Below are positions 9,445-18,252 of a stretch of 64,000 bases of DNA, piece by piece. The stretch is taken from NCBI RefSeq assembly GCF_020697055.1, contig NZ_JAJFBP010000017.1, forward strand, positions 1 through 64,000, in the 5' to 3' direction. Positions within the stretch are counted from its first letter, which is position 1. Each line of letters begins with the position of its first letter. The stretch is from Panacagrimonas sp. (GTDB lineage: Bacteria > Pseudomonadota > Gammaproteobacteria > Nevskiales > Nevskiaceae). Position numbers and translations under genes: made by a program. The notes beneath the pieces were generated by a model. The model did not search any database, was not told the DNA's origin, and saw nothing but the letters and a program-made list of their open reading frames with translations.

Positions 9445-10557
9445 GTGACCATGTCGACCTCCGAGCTCAATCCACTGCTGTCGGGCGTTCGCGTGCTCGA
9501 CCTGTCGCGACTGCTGCCTGGACCGTTCTGCTCGCTCTATCTTGCGCAACTGGGCGCCGAGGTGATCAAGATCGAAGAACCCAGCGGCGGCGACTATGCG
9601 CGCGCCCTGTCGGCGGACCTGTTCGAGCTCGTCAACCGCGGCAAGAAGTCGGTGACGCTGGACCTGCGCAAGGCGCCGGATCGCGAGAAGTTCCTCGATC
9701 TGGCGAAGACGGCCGACGTGATCCTCGAATCGTTCCGTCCCGGTGTGATGGACAAGCTCGGCTGCGGGTTTGAAACGGTGCGGGCGCTCAACCCGCGCGT
9801 GGTCTATGCGGCGCTCACCGGTTATGGCCAGACCGGGCCGTATCGCGATCGGGCGGGTCACGACGTGAACTATCGCGGTTACGCCGGCGAACTCGATCAG
9901 ACCGGCGGCGCGGGTCAGGCGCCCGCACCCGGGAACTGCCAGGTCGCCGATCTCGCCGGCGGCGCACTGACCTGCCTGACCGGCATCCTCGCCGCGCTGT
10001 TCGGAGCACGAGCCTCCGGCGTCGGAACGTTCGTGGACGCAGCGATGCTCGACGGCACGCTCGCACTGCAGGTGATCGGACTATCGACCGTGCGACAGAT
10101 GGGCGAAGCGCGACCGCGCGGGCAGGATTTTCTGACCGGCGCGGTGCCCAACTACGCCGTGTATGAGTGCGCAGACGGCAAGCATCTGGCGGTCGGCGCG
10201 CTCGAGCCCAAGTTCTTCCACGAGGTTCTGCGAGCGGTGAACCGTCCCGACCTGCTCAAGCTGCCGATGGCGGCCGGGCCCAAGGGCGAGCCGCTGCGGA
10301 AGGCCCTGGTCGAACTGTTCCGATCCAGGACCCGCGACGAATGGGAGCGTGAACTCGCGCATCTCGACACCTGCGTCTCCGGCGTGCTGACTCCCGCCGA
10401 AGCCCTGCGCAACGAACAGGTTCTCGCGCGCGGCATGATCGAGGCCTGCAAGGGTGGCCCGGCTTTCGGCTTCCCTGTGAAATTCAGCCACGCCCGAACC
10501 CACAGCGGAGACGCGCCGCGACTGGGTGCCGACAACGCCGCCGTGCTCGAACGCTGA
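9445..10557 (+). CDS. Alpha-methylacyl-CoA racemase-like family III CoA transferase
   Basis: A 370-residue CaiB/BaiF-fold protein. The N-terminus RVLDLSRLLPGPFCS and AEVIKIEEPSGGD bind CoA. A His in AGHDVNY (residue 139 from the GTG) and an Asp in VADLAGG (169) are exactly 30 apart, the same spacing as the His126/Asp156 catalytic pair of the M. tuberculosis racemase MCR. It therefore most likely epimerises 2-methylacyl-CoA thioesters so that the dehydrogenase can act on them; a CoA-transferase role is the alternative. Start either GTG 9445 or ATG 9451. Confidence 0.88.
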   Translation: MTMSTSELNPLLSGVRVLDLSRLLPGPFCSLYLAQLGAEVIKIEEPSGGDYARALSADLFELVNRGKKSVTLDLRKAPDREKFLDLAKTADVILESFRPGVMDKLGCGFETVRALNPRVVYAALTGYGQTGPYRDRAGHDVNYRGYAGELDQTGGAGQAPAPGNCQVADLAGGALTCLTGILAALFGARASGVGTFVDAAMLDGTLALQVIGLSTVRQMGEARPRGQDFLTGAVPNYAVYECADGKHLAVGALEPKFFHEVLRAVNRPDLLKLPMAAGPKGEPLRKALVELFRSRTRDEWERELAHLDTCVSGVLTPAEALRNEQVLARGMIEACKGGPAFGFPVKFSHARTHSGDAPRLGADNAAVLER

Positions 10558-10570
10558 CCGGAACTCCCAC

Positions 10571-11272
10571 ATGAACGATCTTGCCGCGCATTGCTCCGGA
10601 GTTGCCCTTGCTCCCGCACCGTGGGACCTCTTTGGGCAGGGCTACATCTTCGCGCTGTGGATGCAGAAGGACGTGCTCGACCACGGAAGCTTCATCCCTC
10701 CGCAGACCGCGCGCGCGGGCCGTGGCCGGATGGCGTTCGCGATGTTCGTGGACTACGCCCGCAGCGACGTCGGCCCTTACCACGAACTGCTCTATATCCC
10801 GGGCAAGCTGCGCTTCGACGAGAAGACCACGCACCTGTCGATCACCCGCATCTTCGTCTCGAGCGAAGCCTCCGTCGTCAACGGTCGGATCAACTGGGGC
10901 ATTCCCAAGGATCGATGCGACTTCGACGTGTCGTACACCGCTCGGCGCGACCTTGTCGCCTTGCGCGGGGCCGACGGACGTCCGTTCGCCGAGCTCGATC
11001 TCGAACCTTTCGGCCCCCGATTGCCCGCCCCGATGCGATGGGCCCCGCGCGCATGGCGAACGCTCTCGCAGGTACGGGACGGGCGGCGCTTCACGTACGT
11101 GCCGCAAGCCGGCGGCCACTTCCGGTTCGCCCGTGTCCGCAACTGGCGTTTCGACCCGCAAATGTTCCCGGATCTCGCGCGTGGGCGCGTCATTGCCGCG
11201 CTGAAGATCACCGACTTCTCGATGCGGTTTCCGGTCGCGACCGTCTCGCCGTTCGACTCGGGCGCGAGCTGA
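10571..11272 (+). CDS. Acetoacetate decarboxylase-like protein
   Basis: A 233-residue protein of the acetoacetate decarboxylase (ADC) superfamily. The Lys in NWGIPKDRCDF lies where Clostridium ADC has its Schiff-base Lys (YPKK), but the second Lys that lowers its pKa is Asp here. It may therefore be a decarboxylase with a different substrate or another enzyme of the superfamily. It follows the racemase gene by 13 nt and would act on a beta-keto acid released during acyl chain breakdown (inference). The ATG at 10571 is preferred; an upstream in-frame ATG at 10526 lies inside the racemase gene. Confidence 0.82.
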   Translation: MNDLAAHCSGVALAPAPWDLFGQGYIFALWMQKDVLDHGSFIPPQTARAGRGRMAFAMFVDYARSDVGPYHELLYIPGKLRFDEKTTHLSITRIFVSSEASVVNGRINWGIPKDRCDFDVSYTARRDLVALRGADGRPFAELDLEPFGPRLPAPMRWAPRAWRTLSQVRDGRRFTYVPQAGGHFRFARVRNWRFDPQMFPDLARGRVIAALKITDFSMRFPVATVSPFDSGAS

Positions 11273-11278
11273 CGAGGA

Positions 11279-12064
11279 TCAGGCGGTTGACTCGAGGATC
11301 AGTCGCGCCACGGCGGCGGGGTCGTCCCACATCGGCACGTGACCCCAGCCGCGCGGTTGCAGCCATCGCGTGTGCGCGGGCAGGCCCTCGCGATTCTGGC
11401 AGGAGCGCGTCAACAGCCAGTCACGCGTTCCGAATGCCACGGTGAGCGGCACGCTGATCCGTTCGCCGCCGGTGAATCGCGTCGAAGCGGCGAGCGTCGC
11501 ATCGAACGCCGCCGCGCCGCGGAACGTGCGCACCACCTTCACCGCTTCGTCCGGGTCGAGCCGCCAGCCCTGCGACGTCATCGGCAGCGCGAAAAGCAGC
11601 GTGCGACCCAAGCGGACGCGGGCGGCTGCCTCACCGAGACGAGGCAACCGGCCCAAGGCCGCGTGTGCCGCGTGAAGGATGAGCCGCGTGTGCGCGGGCG
11701 AGCGCTGCCCGCGCCACAGCCCCGCGGGCGACAGGCCGACGACGGTGCGCGCCAGGCCCTCGCGCGCCGCCGTCAGCGCAAGCTGCCCTCCGAGTGAGTT
11801 GCCGACGAGATCGACCGGTTCGTTCACGCCCAGCGCCGTCAGTGTCTGGCGCAATCCTTCCAGCAGGTTCTCCTGTGTCGGTGCCACGCCCTGGGGCAGA
11901 GCAGCGGACTGCCCGAATCCCGCGAGGTCGACCGCGATCACCCGCCGCTCGCGCGCCAGCGGTTCCAGCACCGGTGACCAGGCCTCGTGCGACATGCCGA
12001 TGCCATGGAGCAGAACCAGCGGCCGGCCGCGACCGTGCGCGACGTGATGCCAGTGTCGGGACAT
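11279..12064 (-). CDS. Alpha/beta hydrolase
   Basis: A 261-residue hydrolase. Oxyanion motif LLHGIG (18-23), nucleophile elbow GNSLGG with Ser90, Asp215 (GTRDWLL) and His242 (GWGHVPMWDDP) make a complete catalytic triad. It resembles small esterases and C-C bond hydrolases such as MhpC-type enzymes; the substrate is unknown. It converges on the decarboxylase-like gene with a 6-bp gap and is divergent from the DUF1302 gene. Confidence 0.9.
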   Translation of the reverse strand: MSRHWHHVAHGRGRPLVLLHGIGMSHEAWSPVLEPLARERRVIAVDLAGFGQSAALPQGVAPTQENLLEGLRQTLTALGVNEPVDLVGNSLGGQLALTAAREGLARTVVGLSPAGLWRGQRSPAHTRLILHAAHAALGRLPRLGEAAARVRLGRTLLFALPMTSQGWRLDPDEAVKVVRTFRGAAAFDATLAASTRFTGGERISVPLTVAFGTRDWLLTRSCQNREGLPAHTRWLQPRGWGHVPMWDDPAAVARLILESTA

Positions 12065-12275
12065 GCAAACGGATCAGGGAAGAGGGACGCCGCGATGATA
12101 CGGTGGCGTCGTTGCGTCGTCGGCCATCGGGAAATCACGCCTTCCGTCGATGCGCAATCGTCTTTGCAATCGGCTTGCGTGAGCAGTGCCATCGCTCATA
12201 ATCGGACGCGACCGGCGCCGGAGGGGGCGTGCAGAGTCGAGAGACACCGATAACGAGGGGAGGAGGGGAGTCAGC

Positions 12276-14912
12276 ATGCGAACTCGAAGCGCATCATTCC
12301 GGCATGTCGTGCTGTGCGCGGCGCTCGCCGCGACGGCGACGCCGGCGCTGGGATTGAATTTCAATCTGCCGGGCGACGGCGAAGCCACGATCAACACCAC
12401 GGTGACACTGGGTGCGGGCTGGCGCATGGAGAACCGCGCACACGATCTGGTCGGAAAGGGAAACCTGAATCCGAACGTGTGCGGCGGCCAATACCAGTCG
12501 TGCCAGGGACTGTTCCGGGACCAATCCTTCCCCGCCGCGCGACTGACGTCCGCGCCGGGGCAGTTTTCTCCCAACTTCGACGACGGCAACTGGAACTACG
12601 ACAAGGGCGATCCGTTCTCGGCCGTGGCCAAGGTCACGCAGGACATCACGCTCACGTACGGCGACTACGGCTTCTTCATGAAGTCGCTGTTCTTCTACGA
12701 CGCGGTGAACAATGATTTCACCGAGTACCACCCCAACATCCTGACGCTGGAGAACTACCAGGAAGCGGGACTTACGATGCCGCTGCTGCTGCAGCCCAAT
12801 CCGGGCGGTGCGCTGACGCTCAACCCGCGGCAATACGGTCCGGGTCGCCCCGAACGATTCGAACGTCGCGGAGGCGAACTCCTGTCACAGGTGGGCACCA
12901 ACTATCAGCTGCTCGACGCGTACTTCTTCGGAAAGATTCCGCTGACCGACGAGAAGGACCTGACGATCAAGCTCGGTCGGCAGATCGTGAACTGGGGCGA
13001 ATCCACGCTGCTGGTGATCAACTCGATCAACCAGGCGCAGCCGGTGTCGGCGTCGAACTTCGGTCGCATCGGCTTCCAGGTGGAGGAAGTGTTCACGCCG
13101 GTGGCAATGGCGTACGCGAGCTTCGAGCCGTTCGAGAACGCGACGCTGGAGGGCTATTACCAGCTCGAGTGGCTGCCGGTGGAAGCTCCGGCGCCCGGCA
13201 GTTTCTTCTATCTGTCGGACGTGATCGGCACCGACAACGCGGTGAACCAGGCGTACGTGCACTTCGGCGGCTCGGCCGAGGATCCGGAAGGCCTGGGCAC
13301 GCCGCAGTACAACCCGCTCTCGGGCGTCACCCCGACCTCGCTGAAGATCGACCGCCTCAAGGACAACGAGGCGCGAGACAGCGGCCAGTACGGCCTCGCG
13401 TTCCGCTACTACGCGGAGAACTTCAACAACGGCACCGAGTTCGCGTTCTACTTCATGAACTACCACTCGAAGCTGCCGTACGTGAGCACGTTTGCCACGC
13501 AGGCGAGCTGCGCGCGGCGTGAAGGCAACGGCAACTGGGCGGATGCCGACGGCGATGGCTTCCCCGACGGCGGGTTCGACGCGTACGACTCGGTGAGCTT
13601 CCTGGCCGCGTGTCCCGACCTCCCGGTGGTCGCGCTGAATCCGTACGACGCGGGCTCCGATGCCGTGCCGCTGGACTCGGTGAAGCTGCTCGCGGAGTAC
13701 CCGGAGGACATCAAGCTGTTCGGCGTGAGCTTCAACACCACGGTGAGTTTCTTCGGTGCCGACCTCTCGCTGCAGGGCGAAGTCGCGTATCGCCCCGACC
13801 AGCCGCTGCAGGTCGATGTCGAAGACCTCGTCTTCGCCGCGTTCGGGCCCACGCTGTCGCGCTGTCATGATCGCTCGCTTGCGCACAACGCGCCCAACAG
13901 CGCGTTGTCGATCGGAAACGAGCTCCTCAACGGCATCGTGAACGGCCTCAACGGCCTCGGTCTGCCGGTAGGCGTGCCCAACCTGGTGACCAACGCCGGC
14001 TGCGTGGGTACCACCACCGGCATCGGATATGCCGCCGACGGCAGCCTGATCCCATACGCCCCGAGCGACGCGAATCCGGCCCTGGGTCCCGACACGTTCG
14101 ACCTGCTGATCGGACACGCTCCGGGTTCGGCGCGCGCGTTCCCCGCCTTCGTCACGGCGTACCGCGGGGAAAACGTCGGAGAGAACGCGCCCTGCGTGGC
14201 GGAGTTCATCGGCGAACGCATCCGCAATCCGCAGGCGGCCACCGACACGCGCGTGCGCAATCCCAACTTCAAAGGCTACAGCCGAAAGGACGCCTGCTAC
14301 ATCCGCGGCTGGGAGCGCTTCGACACGCTCAACTTCATCCTCGGCGCAACGCACGTTGCCGGCGCGACCGACAAGGTCAACATCGTCTTCGCCGATCAGA
14401 TCATCACGCTGTTCGAGGTCGGCGCGATGTGGATCCCGAACCTGCCGGACCTCGACGAGCTGCAGATCGAGACGCCGGGCACGTTCACGCATGCCAGCGC
14501 CGGCGCAGACGGCAGCGGCGCGGATGGTTCACGCCAGGCCTGCTCCAAGAATCCGGCGTGCGTCGCCGGCCCGGACGGCCTGCGTTTCAATCCGCATCAG
14601 CAGGACCGCTCGCAATTCGTCGACAAGGTGTCGTTCGGCTACGACATCATCCAGTTGATCCGTTACGAGAGCGTGCTGCCCGGCATCTCGCTGGCGCCGC
14701 AGCTGATCTGGAAGCACGACGTGTACGGCAACTCGCCCGGCCCTGGCGAGAACTTCATCAAGGACCGGCGCTCGCTCTTCACGCTGCTCGAGATGCGCTA
14801 CAAGTCGTCGCTGTCGATGAATATCGGCTACCAGATGTTCATGGGCGCCGGCGGCCAGAACCTGTACCGCGACAAGGATTTCGCGCAGTTCTACGTCAAG
14901 TACCAGTTCTGA
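12276..14912 (+). CDS. DUF1302-family outer-membrane protein
   Basis: An 878-residue exported protein. A signal peptide (about 1-26, ending TPALG) is followed by the N-terminal block FNLPGDGEATINTTVTLGAG and many aromatic, alternating segments. It ends in YVKYQF, a terminal Phe typical of outer-membrane beta-barrels. DUF1302 proteins are common in Pseudomonas and steroid- or lipid-degrading proteobacteria, usually beside a DUF1329 lipoprotein, which is absent here. A role in uptake or export of hydrophobic compounds is inferred from that company. The ATG at 12276 has a strong AGGAGG at 12261-12266. A possible terminator hairpin follows. Confidence 0.88.
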   Translation: MRTRSASFRHVVLCAALAATATPALGLNFNLPGDGEATINTTVTLGAGWRMENRAHDLVGKGNLNPNVCGGQYQSCQGLFRDQSFPAARLTSAPGQFSPNFDDGNWNYDKGDPFSAVAKVTQDITLTYGDYGFFMKSLFFYDAVNNDFTEYHPNILTLENYQEAGLTMPLLLQPNPGGALTLNPRQYGPGRPERFERRGGELLSQVGTNYQLLDAYFFGKIPLTDEKDLTIKLGRQIVNWGESTLLVINSINQAQPVSASNFGRIGFQVEEVFTPVAMAYASFEPFENATLEGYYQLEWLPVEAPAPGSFFYLSDVIGTDNAVNQAYVHFGGSAEDPEGLGTPQYNPLSGVTPTSLKIDRLKDNEARDSGQYGLAFRYYAENFNNGTEFAFYFMNYHSKLPYVSTFATQASCARREGNGNWADADGDGFPDGGFDAYDSVSFLAACPDLPVVALNPYDAGSDAVPLDSVKLLAEYPEDIKLFGVSFNTTVSFFGADLSLQGEVAYRPDQPLQVDVEDLVFAAFGPTLSRCHDRSLAHNAPNSALSIGNELLNGIVNGLNGLGLPVGVPNLVTNAGCVGTTTGIGYAADGSLIPYAPSDANPALGPDTFDLLIGHAPGSARAFPAFVTAYRGENVGENAPCVAEFIGERIRNPQAATDTRVRNPNFKGYSRKDACYIRGWERFDTLNFILGATHVAGATDKVNIVFADQIITLFEVGAMWIPNLPDLDELQIETPGTFTHASAGADGSGADGSRQACSKNPACVAGPDGLRFNPHQQDRSQFVDKVSFGYDIIQLIRYESVLPGISLAPQLIWKHDVYGNSPGPGENFIKDRRSLFTLLEMRYKSSLSMNIGYQMFMGAGGQNLYRDKDFAQFYVKYQF

Positions 14913-14918
14913 AAACGA

Positions 14919-14947
14919 CATCGCCGCGGCGCAGGGCCGCGGCGATG
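14919..14947. terminator. Hairpin between convergent genes, likely bidirectional terminator
   Basis: CATCGCCGCGGC (14919-14930) and GCCGCGGCGATG (14936-14947) form a perfect 12-bp stem with a 5-nt loop. AAAA at 14912-14915 gives a U-run for leftward transcripts; for rightward ones there is none. Confidence 0.65.
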
Positions 14948-14970
14948 GCACATCGGAATCGCGACGCGCG

Positions 14971-15459
14971 CTACTCGATGTAGGGCACCTGCACTCCGCC
15001 CAGGCCCACGCGCATTGCATTGCGTGCGGTTTCGGGCAGCGCCTCGAGATCGGCGCGCCGGTAGGAGCGGTTGGCGCAGTTGGCGTCGTACTCCTTCTTG
15101 AGCACGTTGACGCCGCGAATCTCGGTCTTGAGCTTTTCGACCTCGGCGTTGAACGCCAGCGTCTGCGCGTGGTGATCCTGCAGCCGCTGGCGCACGGCCA
15201 GACCGCCTTCGAGGTCGTCCTGCTTGAGCGCGTCCCGCTCGGCCTTCAGCGCCGCTGACCGCTCGTTGATGGCGTTGCGACGCACGTCGGTCTCGGCGCT
15301 CTTCTGCGTCAGCCGGGCCGAGTCCTCACGCAACTGCTGCACCTGTGCCGCACAGCGTGCCAGCACATCCGGTGCCAGGGGTGCCGTCTGTGCCGCGGCG
15401 CTGGGCGCTCCCAGCGCGCATGCCATGGCGGTGAGCGTAGGCGCGATCCACCGAATCAT
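14971..15459 (-). CDS. Small exported coiled-coil protein of unknown function
   Basis: A 162-residue protein. Residues 1-24 are a signal peptide (ending SAAAQ); the middle (about 30-120) is rich in Gln, Glu, Arg, Ala and Leu with heptad-like spacing, predicting a periplasmic coiled coil. A GGAGG lies just before the ATG at 15459. Two cysteines in the mature part (near 35 and 131) could form a disulfide. No family is recognised. It converges on the DUF1302 gene and is divergent from the OpgC-like gene. Confidence 0.75.
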   Translation of the reverse strand: MIRWIAPTLTAMACALGAPSAAAQTAPLAPDVLARCAAQVQQLREDSARLTQKSAETDVRRNAINERSAALKAERDALKQDDLEGGLAVRQRLQDHHAQTLAFNAEVEKLKTEIRGVNVLKKEYDANCANRSYRRADLEALPETARNAMRVGLGGVQVPYIE

Positions 15460-15642
15460 CGTCAGTCCTCCCTCCCAGTGCGCCGGATGGCGCGGATTGC
15501 ATTCTGTCCGGTTTGGGATTCACCCGCACCCATCGATTCAGGATCGCTTCATCGCGCCCGTCTATTTCAGAACCATCACTCCTGGTTGATTGATCCGCTG
15601 AGCGGCGTGCATCGGGCGAGCCGCACCCACCCACCGACAGAC

Positions 15643-16950
15643 ATGAATGCGCAAGCCACCGACGCCGGCCGCAACGACGGCCTGGATGCCCTACGAGGAC
15701 TCTTCCTGGTCCTGATGACGCTCACGCACATGCCGACGTCGCTGCAATCGGCGCTCGGGCAGCCGGTGGGCCAGGTATCGGCGGCCGAAGGCTTCGTGCT
15801 GCTGTCGGCCTTCCTGGCCGGACAGGTGTACCTGCGTCGCGGACTCAAGCAGGGCTTTGCCGGCATGCGCAGCGCGCTGTGGGCACGCGCCGTCACGGTG
15901 TACCGGCATCATTTGGTCCTGTTCGCGTTTGGCATCTCGATGGTGCTGGTGCTGGGCATGGTCAACGGGCACGACGCCGTGACCAATCTGTTCACGCAAT
16001 ATCTCGCGCATCCGGTGTTGAGCGCGGGCGCGGCGGCGGCCTTCCTCTATCAGCCACCGCTGCTCGACATCCTGCCGATGTACGTACTGTTCCTGCTGAT
16101 CACGCCGTGGGTGCTCGAACATGCGCGCCGGCACGGGTGGGCCGTTCCACTCGCGGCGAGCCTGGCGATCTGGATGGCGTCGCTGCTCGGTTTGCGCGCG
16201 GCCTTCTACGACGTGGCGCTCGCGTGGACGGGCCTTCCGATGGCGGCCACGGGCTCGTTCAATCTCTTTTCATGGCAGCTGATGTGGGTGATCGGGCTGT
16301 GGCTGGGCACCGCGCGCACGCTGGGTCATCCGTCGCCGCTGCAGGTGACGCCGCGCATGCTGAAGCTGGTGGTTCTGCTCGCCGTGGCGTTCTTCGCGTT
16401 TCGTCACATCGCGGGCCAGGTGCCCTTTGGCCTGACCGCAGAAGGGGCGCCCACGCCGGCGAATCGGCTCACCGACAAGTGGGACCTGGGCCCGCTGCGG
16501 TTGATGAACGTGTTCGCGCTGGCGGTGCTGATCGCGGCGTTCGGTCCGCGTGTGGCGCGGCGGCTGCCGCTCGGCGCGCTGGCGCGGCTGGGCAAGAGTT
16601 CGCTGCCCGTGTTCAGCGCGCACATCGCCTGCTGCCTGATGGCGCTGGCGTGCTTCGGCGAACCGACGCCCGAAGGCACGCTGTGGCTGGACGCGGGATT
16701 GATCGCGGGCAGCCTCGTGGTGATGTACGGCGTCGCCTACCTGCACCAGATGGCGAGCACGCCGGCGCCGGTCGCACCGCGCCGCCGGGCGGTTCAGTCG
16801 GAGCGCGTCGCTCCGGCGTCGTCCGCTGCGCCCTGGATCGCGGGGGCATCGGTTCCGCCCGCGTTGTTGCCGCCGCTGATTGCGCCGACGCCGCCAGCGG
16901 CGCGGTCATCCGTCACCGGGTCCTCGCGCAACGGAGCGTCCTGCGTCTGA
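15643..16950 (+). CDS. OpgC-like polytopic membrane protein
   Basis: A 435-residue inner-membrane protein with about ten helices beginning GLDALRGLFLVLMTLTHMP, the opening pattern of OpgC-family membrane acyltransferases. E. coli OpgC adds succinyl groups to osmoregulated periplasmic glucans; the acyl donor here is unknown and no opgGH genes are in the window. The ATG at 15643 starts shortly before helix 1. The last 65 or so residues are a low-complexity Ala/Pro/Ser tail encoded opposite the end of the SGNH hydrolase gene (16794-16950). Confidence 0.85.
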   Translation: MNAQATDAGRNDGLDALRGLFLVLMTLTHMPTSLQSALGQPVGQVSAAEGFVLLSAFLAGQVYLRRGLKQGFAGMRSALWARAVTVYRHHLVLFAFGISMVLVLGMVNGHDAVTNLFTQYLAHPVLSAGAAAAFLYQPPLLDILPMYVLFLLITPWVLEHARRHGWAVPLAASLAIWMASLLGLRAAFYDVALAWTGLPMAATGSFNLFSWQLMWVIGLWLGTARTLGHPSPLQVTPRMLKLVVLLAVAFFAFRHIAGQVPFGLTAEGAPTPANRLTDKWDLGPLRLMNVFALAVLIAAFGPRVARRLPLGALARLGKSSLPVFSAHIACCLMALACFGEPTPEGTLWLDAGLIAGSLVVMYGVAYLHQMASTPAPVAPRRRAVQSERVAPASSAAPWIAGASVPPALLPPLIAPTPPAARSSVTGSSRNGASCV

Positions 16951-18080
16951 GGCGCGGGCTGCACTGCCGCTGCGGGCGCGGCACTCTGCGGCGGCATCGT
17001 CTCCGGAACGGCGGGCTCCGGATCCTCGATCAGCGGCGGCGGCACCGGACTCGGCGCCGCCGGCTGCACATTGGTCTTCACCGTCGGCGGCGACGCGGGG
17101 GCTTTGGCCAGCTCGTTGACCGGCGCCTCCGGCGCGGATGCCGGCGCCTCCGGCCCGACGACTTCGATCGATTGCATCTCCAGCTTGCGGGACGGTGCGG
17201 ACGCCGGCGCCTTGGCTACTTCGTCTTTCACGGGTGCGGGCGCCGCGGGCGCTGCGGGCTTGCGTGCGCTCGGGGTCGCGACCGCCGTCGGCGGCGACGG
17301 TTGGTTTCCTCCATCCCGCAGCACGGCGGGCTGCTCGTCGAGCGGCAACACCGGCGAGATCAGCGCGTGCCACAACGCGTAGCCCTGTTCGTTCAGGTGC
17401 AGCGAGTCGCTTCCGAAGAGTTCGCCGCGCGGCTTGCCCTTGGCGTCGAGCATCGGCGTGAACACATCAATGTATTGGAGATAGGGCTTGGTCGCCACGT
17501 AGTTGCGGATGCGCGTGTTTGCCTCGCGGATGCGATCGAGCAGGTCCACGCGCGCCGGGCTCGGCTTGATCGAAACGAACACGATGTGGGTCTTCGGCAA
17601 TCGCTCCTGGATGCGAGCGGTCAGTTCGACGAAGTCGAGCAGGACCTGATCCGCGGTGCGGCCGCCCGCCAGGTCGTTGTCGCCGGCGTAGATCACCACC
17701 AGACGCGGCTTGTGAGGCAGCACCAGCCGGTCCATGTGTCTCACGCAGTCGGCGAGCGTCGATCCGCCGAACCCGCGATTGATCGCCGCATACGACCGGT
17801 ATCGATTTTCGAGATCGGTCCACATGCGGATCGAGGAACTCCCCACGAACACCACACCACCCGATTTCGCATCGCGCGTATCGGCGTTGGCGAATGACGC
17901 CATCGCTTCTGCGAACGGGTCGGCCGGCGTCACCACGGGCCCGGGCGTCAACACCGGTCCGGGCGCGGTGGGCGCCCTGCCGGGACCCGGGGCCGGCGCG
18001 CGCGGCGGTGCCTCGACGGCCTCCGCCGCAAAGCCCAGGCTCAGGGCCCAGGCCAGGCCCATGGCACGAAGCGACCTCAT
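16794..18080 (-). CDS. Exported SGNH/GDSL hydrolase with Pro/Ala-rich tail
   Basis: A 428-residue protein: signal peptide (1-22), a Pro/Gly-rich spacer, the SGNH domain (about 74-245), then a long Pro/Ala tail. Block I is FVGSSSI (nucleophile probably Ser82), block II NRGFGGS, block III YAGDND (Asn135) and block V DSLHLN (Asp225, His228), so the catalytic set is complete. Such enzymes are periplasmic esterases or O-deacetylases. Next to an OpgC-like acyltransferase it may act on the same acylated glycan (inference). The final 52 residues are antisense to the OpgC-like tail. Confidence 0.87.
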   Translation of the reverse strand: MRSLRAMGLAWALSLGFAAEAVEAPPRAPAPGPGRAPTAPGPVLTPGPVVTPADPFAEAMASFANADTRDAKSGGVVFVGSSSIRMWTDLENRYRSYAAINRGFGGSTLADCVRHMDRLVLPHKPRLVVIYAGDNDLAGGRTADQVLLDFVELTARIQERLPKTHIVFVSIKPSPARVDLLDRIREANTRIRNYVATKPYLQYIDVFTPMLDAKGKPRGELFGSDSLHLNEQGYALWHALISPVLPLDEQPAVLRDGGNQPSPPTAVATPSARKPAAPAAPAPVKDEVAKAPASAPSRKLEMQSIEVVGPEAPASAPEAPVNELAKAPASPPTVKTNVQPAAPSPVPPPLIEDPEPAVPETMPPQSAAPAAAVQPAPQTQDAPLREDPVTDDRAAGGVGAISGGNNAGGTDAPAIQGAADDAGATRSD

Positions 18081-18252
18081 GGTCTCGAAACCGGGCGAAG
18101 CGGAAAGAGCATGAAGTCGAGCGTAACGAGGGTGCCGGAAAAGTTCACAGGAAACCGACCATCACGAGGCGCCTGGGTTCAACGACGATGTTCGATACGC
18201 GTGGATCCGGGGTGCAGGCGCGCCGTGTCGCAGGAAATGGGCCCGAGCCGTC

